Source: CAVRZY01 sp963725415
GTDB taxonomy: Bacteria; Acidobacteriota; Terriglobia; Bryobacterales; Bryobacteraceae
Direction of reading: 5' to 3'
DNA length: 44,692 nt
Assembly: GCA_963725415.1 (NCBI GenBank)
Contig: CAVRZY010000131.1
Span: 1 to 44,692, forward strand
The notes under the pieces were generated by a model, which did not search any database, was not told where the DNA came from, and saw only the letters and a program-made list of their open reading frames with translations. The position numbers were made by a program, and so were the translations under genes. Shown here piece after piece: positions 15,807-24,976 of the stretch (within the stretch, counting starts at the first letter, position 1; every line of letters starts with the position of its first letter).

Positions 15807-18182
15807 ATGGCGATGAAGATGAGAAGGATAGTGACAAAACGCTGGATTCGGTTGAGTTTGATTTGGGCGATGCTGGGGATGGCGGTGTGGGCGCAGGAAC
15901 CTCCGGCTCTTCCGCGGGTTATCCCGCCGCCCGGCTTTGGCCCGCGACCTCAGGAACCCGCCAAGCCCGAACCGCCGCCGCCGAGCTCGCAGCCTGGCCA
16001 GGCAAAGCCACAGGCTCCCGGAACGACTGCGCCCGCCCAGCCCGCGCTGACTCCCACCCCCTCGGGCGGCTTCGTTCTGAACCTGCAAAACGCTTCGCTG
16101 ACGGAGGTGATCGACATCCTGGCCCGCCGGCTGAAGATCAACTATATCCTCGACCCACGCGTGAAAGGGGGCGTCACCATCAACACCTACGGGGAAATCA
16201 AGCAGCTCGAGGTGCGCCCGCTGCTGGAAACCATCCTGCGCATTAACGGCGCGGCTATCGTGCAGGTGGGCGAGCTTTACCGTATTGTCCCGGTCGCCGA
16301 CGTAGCGAGGCTGCCCATTTCCCCGCAGATCGACCCGAAGTCCTTTCCCGAAGACGAGAGGATGATGCTGAACCTGATCTTCCTGAAGTATGCCACCGTA
16401 GCCGAGCTCTCCAAGCTGTTGGAGCCGTTCTTGGGCGAAGGCGCCAGGATGATCGCCTACGATCCGGCCAACCTGCTCATGATTCTGGACAACAGCCGCA
16501 ATATGAAACGGAGCATGGAGCTGATTTCGCTGTTCGACAGCGACACGCTGGCCGGGCAGCGGGTGCGGCTGTTCGAAGTCAAGAACGGCCGGCCTGCCGA
16601 CCTCGCCAAAGAGCTCGAGTCGGTGATGAAAGCCATCACCTTGGCCGACAAGACCAGCGCGGTCAGATTCCTCTCGATTGACCGCATCAACACCATCGTC
16701 GCCATCGCTCCCAACCCGGGTGTGTTCGGGCAGGTCGAGACCTGGCTGAAGAAGCTGGATGTGGCGGTCAAGATCACGGCCGGCTCGGTGGATAACTACG
16801 TCTATCGCGTAAAGTACGGCCGCGCGGAAATGCTTGCTATGGCCATCATGCAGCTTTACACCGGCATGGGCGGGTTGGGCTCCGGAGGGTACGGGTACGG
16901 TGGAATGGGGATGGGCATGTACGGCGGCCTGGGCGGCTATGGCGGGATGGGCGGTTATGGCGGCATGGGCGGTTATGGCGGGATGGGCGGTTATGGCGGC
17001 ATGGGCGGTTATGGCGGGATGGGCGGCTACGGTGGGATGGGTGGTTATGGCTACCAGGGGGCGTACGGCGGAGGCGCATACGGAGGGATGGGCGGCCCCT
17101 ATGGCCCCGGGTCTGCGGCAACGCTGTACAGCAACTTCATCCCACCGCTTTCGGGCGCTGCCGGCGCCGCGGCCGCCTCTGCGGCCGCGGGTGGCTCAGC
17201 CACCACCTCGACAACGCCTGATTTGACGGGTTCCTATCTGGGCTACGGCTATGGCTTCGGCCCCACGGGCCGAATCCCTCGCGTAGTCCCCAACCCTCTG
17301 GACAACACCCTCTTAATCCAGGCCACCCCGCAAGAGTACGAGCAGATCATCAAGTTGCTCCGGGAACTGGATGTTTCTCCGCGCCAGGTCTTGATCGACG
17401 CCAAGGTTTACGAGGTGAACCTCACCGGCGCTTTCAGCAGCGGCGTCTCGGCCTTCTTGCAGAAGAAAGGTACATCAACACAGGGCACCAATCTGCTGAC
17501 GGGGGCCTACAACACGGCTACCAACACCGGATTGGCTCTGACCACCGGCATGCTGGTGGGGCACAGCCGCGAACTGCTGGCCTTCCTGACCGCGCAGGAA
17601 GACAACCGCCGCGCCAAGGTTATCTCGGCGCCCAGCTTGATTGCTACCGACAGCATCCCGGCCTCGATCAACGTGGGCAGCGAGGTTCCCACACTGGCCT
17701 CCCAGGCGGTGGTGGGAGGGGTGCAGGCGCAAGGCAGCTCTCTGTTCGCCAATACCGTTCAGAACCGGCAGACCGGCGTCACGCTGACCGTTATGGCGCG
17801 GGTCAATCCCAGCGGCATCGTGACCCTGATGATTAATCAGGAGGTGAGTGCGCCGCAAGCCCCGGCCGCCAATGCCGCCATCCAATCCCCCTCCTTCTCC
17901 AAGCGCACCGTGCAAACCCAGGTCACTGTTCAGGATGGGGACACCATCGCCATCGGCGGCATCATCAACGAGTCGGACACCTACAGCACTTCCGGCATTC
18001 CAATCCTCCACCGGATCCCGGGCATCGGCGCTGCCTTCGGCAGCAAGTCGGTCAGCAAAGAGCGCACTGAACTGGTGATCTTCATGACGCCCCGCGTCAT
18101 TTACGACACCAATGAGATCACGGAAGCCAGCGACGAATTGAAATCCAGGTTCAACCGGTTGAGGAAGATGATTAGAGAATAG
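15807..18182 (+). CDS. gspD: Type II secretion outer-membrane secretin GspD with expanded Gly-rich loop
   Basis: 791 residues from ATG 15807, which has GGAGAG 4 nt upstream; the in-frame TTG 15795 is less likely. A signal peptide (SLIWAMLGMAVWAQ) and a Pro-rich linker precede periplasmic N-domains: GFVLNLQNASLTEVIDILAR (about 87), RMMLNLIFLKYATVAELSKL, and RVKYGRAEMLAMAIMQLY for the N3 domain. The N3 loop (about residues 353-470) is hugely expanded, with tandem GGYGGM units, before closing at NPLDNTLLIQATPQEYEQII. The secretin beta-barrel domain follows (VLIDAKVYEVNLTG; VPTLASQAVVGG; VQDGDTIAIGGIINE). It is last in the operon, and 273 nt without a gene follow. It forms the exit channel for folded exoproteins. 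Confidence 0.93.
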   Translation: MAMKMRRIVTKRWIRLSLIWAMLGMAVWAQEPPALPRVIPPPGFGPRPQEPAKPEPPPPSSQPGQAKPQAPGTTAPAQPALTPTPSGGFVLNLQNASLTEVIDILARRLKINYILDPRVKGGVTINTYGEIKQLEVRPLLETILRINGAAIVQVGELYRIVPVADVARLPISPQIDPKSFPEDERMMLNLIFLKYATVAELSKLLEPFLGEGARMIAYDPANLLMILDNSRNMKRSMELISLFDSDTLAGQRVRLFEVKNGRPADLAKELESVMKAITLADKTSAVRFLSIDRINTIVAIAPNPGVFGQVETWLKKLDVAVKITAGSVDNYVYRVKYGRAEMLAMAIMQLYTGMGGLGSGGYGYGGMGMGMYGGLGGYGGMGGYGGMGGYGGMGGYGGMGGYGGMGGYGGMGGYGYQGAYGGGAYGGMGGPYGPGSAATLYSNFIPPLSGAAGAAAASAAAGGSATTSTTPDLTGSYLGYGYGFGPTGRIPRVVPNPLDNTLLIQATPQEYEQIIKLLRELDVSPRQVLIDAKVYEVNLTGAFSSGVSAFLQKKGTSTQGTNLLTGAYNTATNTGLALTTGMLVGHSRELLAFLTAQEDNRRAKVISAPSLIATDSIPASINVGSEVPTLASQAVVGGVQAQGSSLFANTVQNRQTGVTLTVMARVNPSGIVTLMINQEVSAPQAPAANAAIQSPSFSKRTVQTQVTVQDGDTIAIGGIINESDTYSTSGIPILHRIPGIGAAFGSKSVSKERTELVIFMTPRVIYDTNEITEASDELKSRFNRLRKMIRE
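16932..17051 (+). repeat. 18-bp tandem repeat inside gspD encoding GGYGGM
   Basis: About six and a half head-to-tail 18-bp units (boundaries 16932, 16950, 16968, 16986, 17004, 17022, 17040) differ only at silent third positions. They encode GGYGGM and are flanked by less regular Gly/Tyr/Met-rich sequence. Such arrays vary in copy number by slippage; each unit preserves the frame, so length variation in the GspD loop is expected between strains. Confidence 0.9.
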
Positions 18183-18240
18183 CCGTCAGCGACTAGCGAG
18201 GCTGCGCCGCAGACCCACGCGGCATGTTGCAGCGCCGTCT

Positions 18241-18335
18241 TCACCGCAAAGGCACAAAGGACCCAAAGGGGGCGCAGAGAAATCCTGAGAGGTTTTCTCC
18301 GCGTTGCCTCCGCGGCCTTTATGTCTTTGCGGTGA
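18241..18335. repeat. Dispersed palindromic repeat, family D
   Basis: An imperfect inverted repeat of about 43-bp arms: left end TCACCGCAAAGGCACAAAGG, right end the complement of TCACCGCAAAGACATAAAGG, meeting around an AAATCCTGAGAGGTTTT centre. It lies in the 273-nt gap after gspD (18183-18455). The rest of the gap holds GACTAGCGAGG and CGGCGAGCGGCTAGAGG fragments but no gene. Repeats with CACCGCAAAG ends are common intergenic elements in several bacterial phyla. It could also terminate the secretion operon transcript, although no T-run follows. Confidence 0.7.
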
Positions 18336-18455
18336 GAAAAACTCGACTCATTTACTGCAAGCTTGACGCCTCAAACGGTCTAGCGGCGAGCGGCTAGAGG
18401 CTTCCCCCGCAACTCGCTGGGCCGAAGCGGGTTCAAGTATGATGGTTCTTCCGAG

Positions 18456-21400
18456 ATGAGAATCCTGCGTTTTCTTTGTCTTTTGCCAGGCCTGTGTGCA
18501 ATCTCGGTTTGCGACGATGTCCAGGTGGGCGCAGGATCGCCCAACGAAACCATCCGGCAGCGCTTTGTGGCCGCCTACTACCGCAACGGCTTCGCCTACA
18601 AAGCCTCGGGGCCGCCGCTGGGATCGGTGCGGCAATTCGGTCCCACGGGGCTGGTGCAGGAGTTTCACGATGCCGACGGGAACCGGATGGCTCTGGTCAA
18701 GGCCACCATGTCAACGGCGCTGCCAACAGACAGTGATGGCACCATCCGGGAGGACGTGCTCCAGGTCTTGGCCCCGATGTACTCCTATTACAGCAGCGTG
18801 GGCGCCAGCACGGCGGGCTATCCGACCATGGATACCGTGACGTGCCCCTTCGTGGACTGCCAGTACCAGCTCTTCGATAAGAACTACGCCCTGTTCGCCT
18901 ATCAGACAGCTTCTTTCGCCGGACAGAACTTCGCGACACGCGACCCTTTTTACACCCGGTGGATGGCCCTGGGAGGCATTCTGGCGATGGGACCGGCCAG
19001 CAGCGCCGAGCAGTCGGTCACTTCCTCGACCGGGATGACAGCGACCCTGCAGACCTATGTGAAAGGCGCCGTCTACAGCATCACCTCCGGGACGCTGAAC
19101 GGCCGGGTGCTGGGTATCCGGCAGCCCATCTACGATCTGTATGTCTCTTACGGCGCGCATTCCGGCTTCTTGGGATTCCCTACTTCAGAGGAGCTACAAG
19201 TTTCCGGCGGGATCGAGCGGCAGAGCTTCGAGGGAGGAGCGATTGAGTACGGCGCCGACTGGATCCCGGTTCTGCGGCTGGCTGTGAACTCGGTGGCGGT
19301 AAGCGCCGGTTCCGGCCCGCTGCGCATGAACCTGGGCGAGACGATGACGCTGCGGGCCACCGTGTTCGCCAGCAACGGCGCCGAGCTGACCGACCGCCAG
19401 ATCACCTGGGCTACCTCGAACAGCAATGTAGTAAGCATCCAGCCGTCGGGGGCCAGCGTGGTGCTCAAGGCGGTGGGGGGCGGGACCGCGCTGATCACGG
19501 CTTTCTGCGAGGGGAAGGCCAGCCAGCGCATTACCGTGTTCGTGACCGCGCCCTGCTGCCAGGTGGGGGAGGGCGCGCCCAACGCCACGGTGCAGCAGGC
19601 CTTTTTGGATGCCGTCGCGCGGAACCGGCTGGCGCTCCGGCTGCCCACGCCGGGCGCGGTGCGCCGCGTGGGCCACGGATACGTCCAGGAATTCACCAGC
19701 GCCGACCCGTCCGCCCCGGTGCGATACCTGCTCACCAAGTCCGACTTATCGCCGACCGCCTATGTGCTGACGGGCGCGATCCTGAGCCGGTTCGAGGAGT
19801 TGGGCGGGCTCACCGGCACGCTCGGCTATCCGATCTCCGACGCCAGCCCCGGGGCCGCCAGTTGTTCGAGAATAATGCCGCGCTGGCCGGCACGCCGGTG
19901 CGGGTCGTCTCGGCCCGATCCTGACGAAATGGGGCTCTTTTGGGCTATGAAACCGGGTTGGCCGGCTCGCCGGCCGGCGAGCCGAGTCAGTTTTTGAGCT
20001 TCGCCGGCACCCGCGGCACGGCGCAAGCTTTTCAAAACGGCGTGATCTACGCGGGGCAGTCCGGTCCCCAAGCCGGCAAATCTTTTCTGGTCAGCGGGCT
20101 GATCTTCGCAAAGTACACCAGCGTGGGTGCTGTCAGCGGCGTGTTCGGCATGCCCTCGAACGATGAGTTTGGGATTGACGGAAAGCGCCGCCAGGATTTT
20201 GAAGGCGGCTACATCAGCTACACGCTGGGCGACCTCGAGGCCCAGGCTTACGAGCGGGAGCGCCGGCCGGCGGTGAGCGTCACGCCAGGCGTGGTTTCGC
20301 CGGCCAGCCGGGTGCGAATCGGGATCGGCGGCTTCGCGGCCGGCAGCACGGTTCGCGTTTCCATCAGCGAGCAACCAGATTTTGTGGTTCAACTGCCGGC
20401 CGGCGCGTATAGCTGGGAGGCCTATGTGCCTGCCTCGGCCCGCAGCGGCACAGTCTCGATTCACGCTCAGGACACCAAGGGATCGGCGGCGGCCGACGGC
20501 AGTTACCAGATCAAGGCCCTCGCCGAGCAACGCCTGCAATTGACGAAGGTGCGAGGCGATGCGCAGTCCGCCGCGCCCGGCGCGCAGTTGCCGCAAGCGT
20601 TGCGCGTCTCCTTGAAGGACGAGGCAGGCAATCCGGTGGCCGGCGTGGCGGTGCGGTTCACAGCTTCTCCGGGCGCCCAGGCGACGCCTTCCTCGGCTGT
20701 CACCGATGCCGGAGGCGAGGCCGAAGCCACTTTGCGGCTGCCGCCCGCCGAAGGAGTGTCCCTGTGCACGGCGGAAGCTTTGCGCCAGATCGTGACGTTC
20801 AGTGCGCGGGCCACGCCGTCCACGCTCGCCAATTTCCCCAAATTCACGCAAGCTGGCGACGCGCCACTGGGAAAGGGCGCCGGCACTCTGGCGCAGAAGG
20901 GCGCGCTGCTGGCTGCGTCCGCTTCCATCCTGCGGCATTACCAGAACCTCAGCGAGCTGCCCGCCCCCAACGGATTGGCCGACCCGCCCCTGCTGAACCA
21001 GTTCTTGACCAACCTGTGCGTTTTCGATTCCCAGGGGGCGCAGATCTGCGATGGGTTCGTGTCGCCGCCGGGCTCCACCGAGCAGATCGTGAACCTGTGG
21101 CGACTGGGTAGTTTTGTAGGCGGGGGTCTGGATGTTTCCGTCGAGCAGACCGACATGGCAGCGCTGCGGGACCTGCTGGCGCAGGGGCTGGCCGCTGCTA
21201 CTGGCGCTAGCTCTGACCTCGGGCGATGCCCCGGCCGGCGCCCATTTCGTCGTGGCCATCGGTGTCTCGGCTGACGCCGGCATCCTGATTCACGACCCTA
21301 ACCCGGTATTCGGCCGCGCCACTCTGAACGATTACCTGGCCGGCTTTTCGGTAGGCTCGCAGGCCTGGAAGGGCACGCTCACCGGCGCTGTGAGGCTGTT

Positions 21401-22355
21401 GCCGCAGGCGCCAAGCCCCACCAGGTTTCTGGCAGTGGCCGGAAACACGCCGTTCCAGGTCAGTTCCCCGGCTGGTGTTTGTGGGAGAACGCTGGAATGG
21501 CCGGAGGCGCCCGCCTCCAGCCAGCCGCCAGCGCGCCCCCTGGGGCTGTTCCGCGCCCGCTACTGCGAGGGGACGCAATCTGTCTACCAACTGGACGTAT
21601 CCGCCGAGAGCTTCTATGAACTGACTGTGACGGATCTGGGCAATCTGGGGAACCGGTTCCAGATATCCGGCCAAGGCGCTGCGGCCTACAAGCTGCTGCG
21701 TCCAGCGGCCCAACTGGCGATCAGCCCGCAGGACGTCAGCTTCAGCGCGCGTTCGGTGGTCAATGCCGCCAGTTTCTCCAACGCCATCGCCCCCGGAACG
21801 CTGATCAGCATCTTTGGCAGCGGGCTGGGGCGTACGGGGGGAACCACGGCGGTCGAGATTAACGGAATTTCATCTCCCGTCATCGCGGTGTCGCCGTTCC
21901 AGGTCAACGCCCAGGTTCCGTTGGAGCTGGGAATGGGCAGCTACATGCTTAAAATTCGTTCACCTTACGGTAGCGCTGAGCAGTCAATCGATATCGAGGA
22001 GGCGGCGCCCGCCATTTTCCAGGTTGACTCCAGTCACGGCGCCATTGTGAACCAGGATGGCACGCTGAATGCGCCCACCAACCCAGCGCGGCGGGGGCAG
22101 GTGATTACGATCTACGGCACGGGCCTGGGGGCAGTTACTGGGAAAGGCACCCTGCAGTTGTCGGCTACCCCGGTGACCGTTGTTTTAGACGGCGCCGAGC
22201 TGTCGGCAGCCTTCGCCGGCCTCACCCCCGGTTTCCTGGGCCTGTACCAGGTGAACCTACTGATACCAGCTTCGGCCCCTCCACGCCTGGATGCGCCTCT
22301 GGCCTTGAAGCAGGGTGCGGTGCTCAGCAAGGCGGTCGAGGTGGCCGTGCAGTAG
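18456..22355 (+). pseudogene. Large secreted LGFP / Ig-like / C39-like protein with TIGR03437 C-terminus, frameshifted
   Basis: A signal peptide (ILRFLCLLPGLCAISVCD) starts the protein. Then come an LGFP-type repeat region with GAHSGFLGFPTSEEL (near 19160), a Big_2-like Ig domain (19280-19550), a second LGFP-like region (19560-20230), and a Big_1-like domain (about 20500-20800; LKDEAGNPVAGVAVRFTASP). A C39-peptidase-like fold follows (20850-21310; ALLAASASILRHYQ and HFVVAIGVSADAGILIHDP), with no Cys at the usual nucleophile place. The C-terminal TIGR03437 domain is at 21730-22355 (VVNAASFSNAIAPGTLISIF). Four single-base shifts are needed, near 19847-19855, 19911-19915, 19938-19941 and 21188-21194, three clustered within 95 nt and mostly at homopolymers. 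With them corrected the protein is about 1,300 residues. Adhesin-like or surface role is inferred. Confidence 0.7.
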
Positions 22356-22834
22356 AATCCAGAGCCACAATTGAACCAGAATGCCGGACCGGGGCGCCGG
22401 GAACGCCATTTAGTGAAAAAATGGCTGGATCAACAGAAAGCGGTTGACTTCGGGGCACGTATCGTGGTTAAATTGTGGCCGGTAATGGTTTTGTGCCCGG
22501 GTCGCGCGCGGCAGGAGGTTTTGTAACTTTCGGCTTGACTTGGACTCGGGCACAGTGGTAAGAAGGTGTTGTCCGCGTCGTTAGCATTGAGCGGCATTTT
22601 CCAGGGTTGAATCCCGCGAGCACGGTTTGAGGGAAGAACAAGAAACCAAGAAGGTTCACGCAGGTGCTCCGGTGATAGCCGGTCGCGCAGTGGAACGGGG
22701 ATGAGTGGTCCCGCTCCCCGGTTCCTGGAGGCGCCTTGGCAGCAAACACTGGAGCCTGTGGGAAGCGGCTTTTGAGGCTCAGGTTGGAAGACGACTTTCA
22801 TCAATTCAATTTCGAAACTCACAAGGAGAAGGAA
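22356..22834 (+). other. Long gene-free leader with hairpin upstream of the next gene
   Basis: No convincing gene is seen in these 479 nt. A promoter-like pair TTGACT (22535-22540) and TAAGAA (22559-22564) with 18-nt spacing suggests a leader of about 265 nt. Within it lies a strong stem-loop: GGAACGGGG at 22692-22700 pairs with CCCCGGTTCC at 22716-22725 (9 bp, one bulged G). I could not match it to a known riboswitch consensus; cyclic-di-GMP (GEMM) and cobalamin motifs were considered and do not fit. Confidence 0.4.
22535..22564 (+). promoter_or_regulatory. Candidate sigma-70-type promoter
   Basis: TTGACT, 18 nt, then TAAGAA. The -35 matches five of six consensus positions; the -10 is poor. 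It is placed on the correct strand for the exported-protein gene at 22835. This is eye-matching in GC-rich DNA, so chance is a real alternative. Confidence 0.3.
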
Positions 22835-24643
22835 ATGCATTTTCGCAAATGGTTACTAGCGCTGACCGTAGTGGTGTTGTTTACCGCGTCGGCCAGTGCG
22901 GCAAATCCGGCCTTCAGTTGTCAGGCGACCGCGGGCGCCACGCCCACGACTCGCTATGAAGGCTTGACCGAGTTGGCAGGCGATGTAGTCTTGTATTGCA
23001 CCAATGGCCCGGACAATACAACGATCATCGCCAACTTTCAGATCTTCATGAACGCCAACATCACCAGCAAGAAGATTGGTGACTACATGGACGCGCTGCT
23101 GCTGTTGGATGACCCCGGCTCGGTTGCAAACCCTACGGTAAACCTGTCGGGCTCCAGCCAGAATGTGTTCAAGGCGCAGCAAGTCAGTGAGAACGTTATC
23201 GCCTGGTACAACGTTCCGATCAACACACCGATGCCCGCGGGCACTACCCGCACGATTCGCCTGACCAACGTGCGGTTCAATGCCAACCAGATCGGCTTGT
23301 CCTCCACCCTGCTGCCGAATCCGGCCATCATGTTCATCTCGACTTCGGGCAGTATGCCGATTCCGGTGGTCAATCCGCAGCCGGTGGTGGCTTATGTCCA
23401 GCAGGGCATGAAGTTCGTCGCGAAGGACTGCGCCGATGACAAGGACGCGTCCCCCTCGGACGGCGCCAACGCTGTCTTCGGGCAGTGCTCCAGTGTCAAC
23501 GACACCTTGGTCACCGATCCGACCAAGACCGGGAAGACCATCCACTACCTCCTGAGGTACCAAGAGGGCTTCGCGAACGCCTTCAAGACCCGAGGTGACA
23601 CGACCCAGACCGTTCCGGGTGGGAACCAATCGCTATACACCAACACCGAGAGCGGCCTGACCGTCAACCTTGGCTCCTCAGGTTACGCCAGCTATGCGGA
23701 CACCGGCACCCGCCTGATCGCGCGGTTCAACAACATCCCGGCCGGCGTCTGGATCTATGTCACGTCATTTGATACCAGAACCGGTGTGAATGCAACGACC
23801 GCTCCGGTCGATGCCAACGCGGGCATTAAAGGCACCAGCGATACGATTGCCGCCGCCCTGGTTAGCACCTCGGATCCCACCGGGATCAGCGGTGCTTCCG
23901 TCCTGTCCGGTTACGGCATCGTTGGCAGCGGCACGGCGAAGTGCCCCGATTGGGCCAAGAGCGCTCCCATCGTCCCGGTGGTGGCCAACGGCGGCGCCGG
24001 TTCTGCCGTGTGGGAGATCAGGTATTCCGCTCCGGGCAGCTCGCCGGAGAAGATCAGCTTCGGCGTAGCAATCGCCTTCAAAGCGAACGTCCCTGCGGGC
24101 ACTCCGGCTCTCGGTGATGGTTACGTGACCGGCAACCTGGCGCCTGTCAGTTCGCTGTCGGCCTGGACCAAGGCCAGCTCGTCTGCTCCGATTCCGCGGT
24201 TCGCCGATGTGCCGATCCAGATGATCGCCGTCCGGATCCTTCCGTGTGCCACCTATCTGCTCTTCCCGTTCGTCACCAACAACCCGAAGGCTGATTGGGA
24301 CACTGGCATTGTGATCTCGAACACCACCAAGGATCCTTGGGACACCGCCAATCAGGCCGGCGCCTGCACCATCAATTACTACGGTGCTAGTGCGCCTTCG
24401 CCCCAGACTTCGGCGGTGGTGAATGCCGGGGAGCAGATGGTCTTCACCTTGTATTACGGCGGGACCCACGGGATTCTGCCCACGCAGGGATTCCAAGGGT
24501 ACCTGTTCGTCGTGTGCAAGTTCTGGTTTGGCCACGGCTACGCTTTCATCGCTGACAACGGGGCTCAGAAGCTGGCCCAGGGCTACCTGGCGCTCATCAT
24601 CCCGTCCTCGTCGCGTTCAGCGGCGGAGGTGCTCGGCCACTAA
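22835..24643 (+). CDS. Large secreted protein with recurrent C-terminal 'DTGIxISNT' module
   Basis: 602 residues from ATG 22835, with AGGAG and AAGGA ribosome-binding sequence just upstream; the longer frame to 22736 has no support. Signal peptide FRKWLLALTVVVLFTASASA. The body is Thr/Ser/Asn/Gly-rich beta-sheet-like sequence without a family I can name. The last 120 residues (LLFPFVTNNPKADWDTGIVI, GACTINYYGASAPSP, FQGYLFVVCKFWFGHGYAFI, LAQGYLALIIP) match a module I recognise from secreted proteins of Acidobacteriota and other soil bacteria; its role is not known to me. Four Cys in this part could form disulfides. An intrinsic terminator follows 26 nt after the stop, so this is a stand-alone transcription unit. 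Confidence 0.75.
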   Translation: MHFRKWLLALTVVVLFTASASAANPAFSCQATAGATPTTRYEGLTELAGDVVLYCTNGPDNTTIIANFQIFMNANITSKKIGDYMDALLLLDDPGSVANPTVNLSGSSQNVFKAQQVSENVIAWYNVPINTPMPAGTTRTIRLTNVRFNANQIGLSSTLLPNPAIMFISTSGSMPIPVVNPQPVVAYVQQGMKFVAKDCADDKDASPSDGANAVFGQCSSVNDTLVTDPTKTGKTIHYLLRYQEGFANAFKTRGDTTQTVPGGNQSLYTNTESGLTVNLGSSGYASYADTGTRLIARFNNIPAGVWIYVTSFDTRTGVNATTAPVDANAGIKGTSDTIAAALVSTSDPTGISGASVLSGYGIVGSGTAKCPDWAKSAPIVPVVANGGAGSAVWEIRYSAPGSSPEKISFGVAIAFKANVPAGTPALGDGYVTGNLAPVSSLSAWTKASSSAPIPRFADVPIQMIAVRILPCATYLLFPFVTNNPKADWDTGIVISNTTKDPWDTANQAGACTINYYGASAPSPQTSAVVNAGEQMVFTLYYGGTHGILPTQGFQGYLFVVCKFWFGHGYAFIADNGAQKLAQGYLALIIPSSSRSAAEVLGH

Positions 24644-24669
24644 TTTCTGTTGACGGAGTTTGTTCTCAA

Positions 24670-24697
24670 GGGAGGGGAGAAATCCCCTCCCTTTTTT
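24670..24697 (+). terminator. Rho-independent terminator
   Basis: A perfect 9-bp stem (GGGAGGGGA at 24670-24678, TCCCCTCCC at 24683-24691) with a GAAA tetraloop is followed by six T. It lies 26 nt after the stop of the gene at 22835-24643. Confidence 0.95.
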
Positions 24698-24743
24698 CAT
24701 GGCCTTGGTCTGGCCTGTCTTGTCCTGGAGTGCCCGGAGTAGC

Positions 24744-24866
24744 GCCTCAGTCTCGGGGGCAATAGCCTGTGCAGCCGGGCAGGATAGGGTTTCAGGCTGT
24801 CCGGAGGCCTTTCGGATTCCGCCCGCGACAAGCTGAAACTTGTCCCACGGCCCCCGAGGCTGAGGC
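24744..24866 (-). repeat. Palindromic repeat element, family A, intergenic copy
   Basis: The ends are GCCTCAG and CTGAGGC; in reverse complement it aligns gap-free with 2871-2993 (about 14 differences over 123 bp). It occupies the gap between the terminator at 24697 and the gene at 24977. Read on the minus strand it keeps an open frame giving a peptide (MPQPRGPWDKFQLVAGGI...) closely similar to the segment inserted in the GT39-like protein. The rest of the gap (24867-24976) holds only a TAAAAT box at about 24950 and the next ribosome-binding site. Confidence 0.85.
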
Positions 24867-24976
24867 ATACTGCGCCGGGCTGAAATTCCTTTTCAGAAAG
24901 CGTAAGGAGTGGTAGACTGAAGCTTGCCCCGCGTCCAACGTTTTCCATGTAAAATGTTTATGTCGAAGAGGTGACA

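Noticed and set aside
16932..17051. CRISPR-like regular repeat array
   Set aside because: The 18-bp units are contiguous with no spacers and encode GGYGGM inside gspD; it is a coding tandem repeat.
22680..22834. Cyclic-di-GMP or cobalamin riboswitch
   Set aside because: The conserved cores of these riboswitches are not present; only a plain hairpin can be supported.
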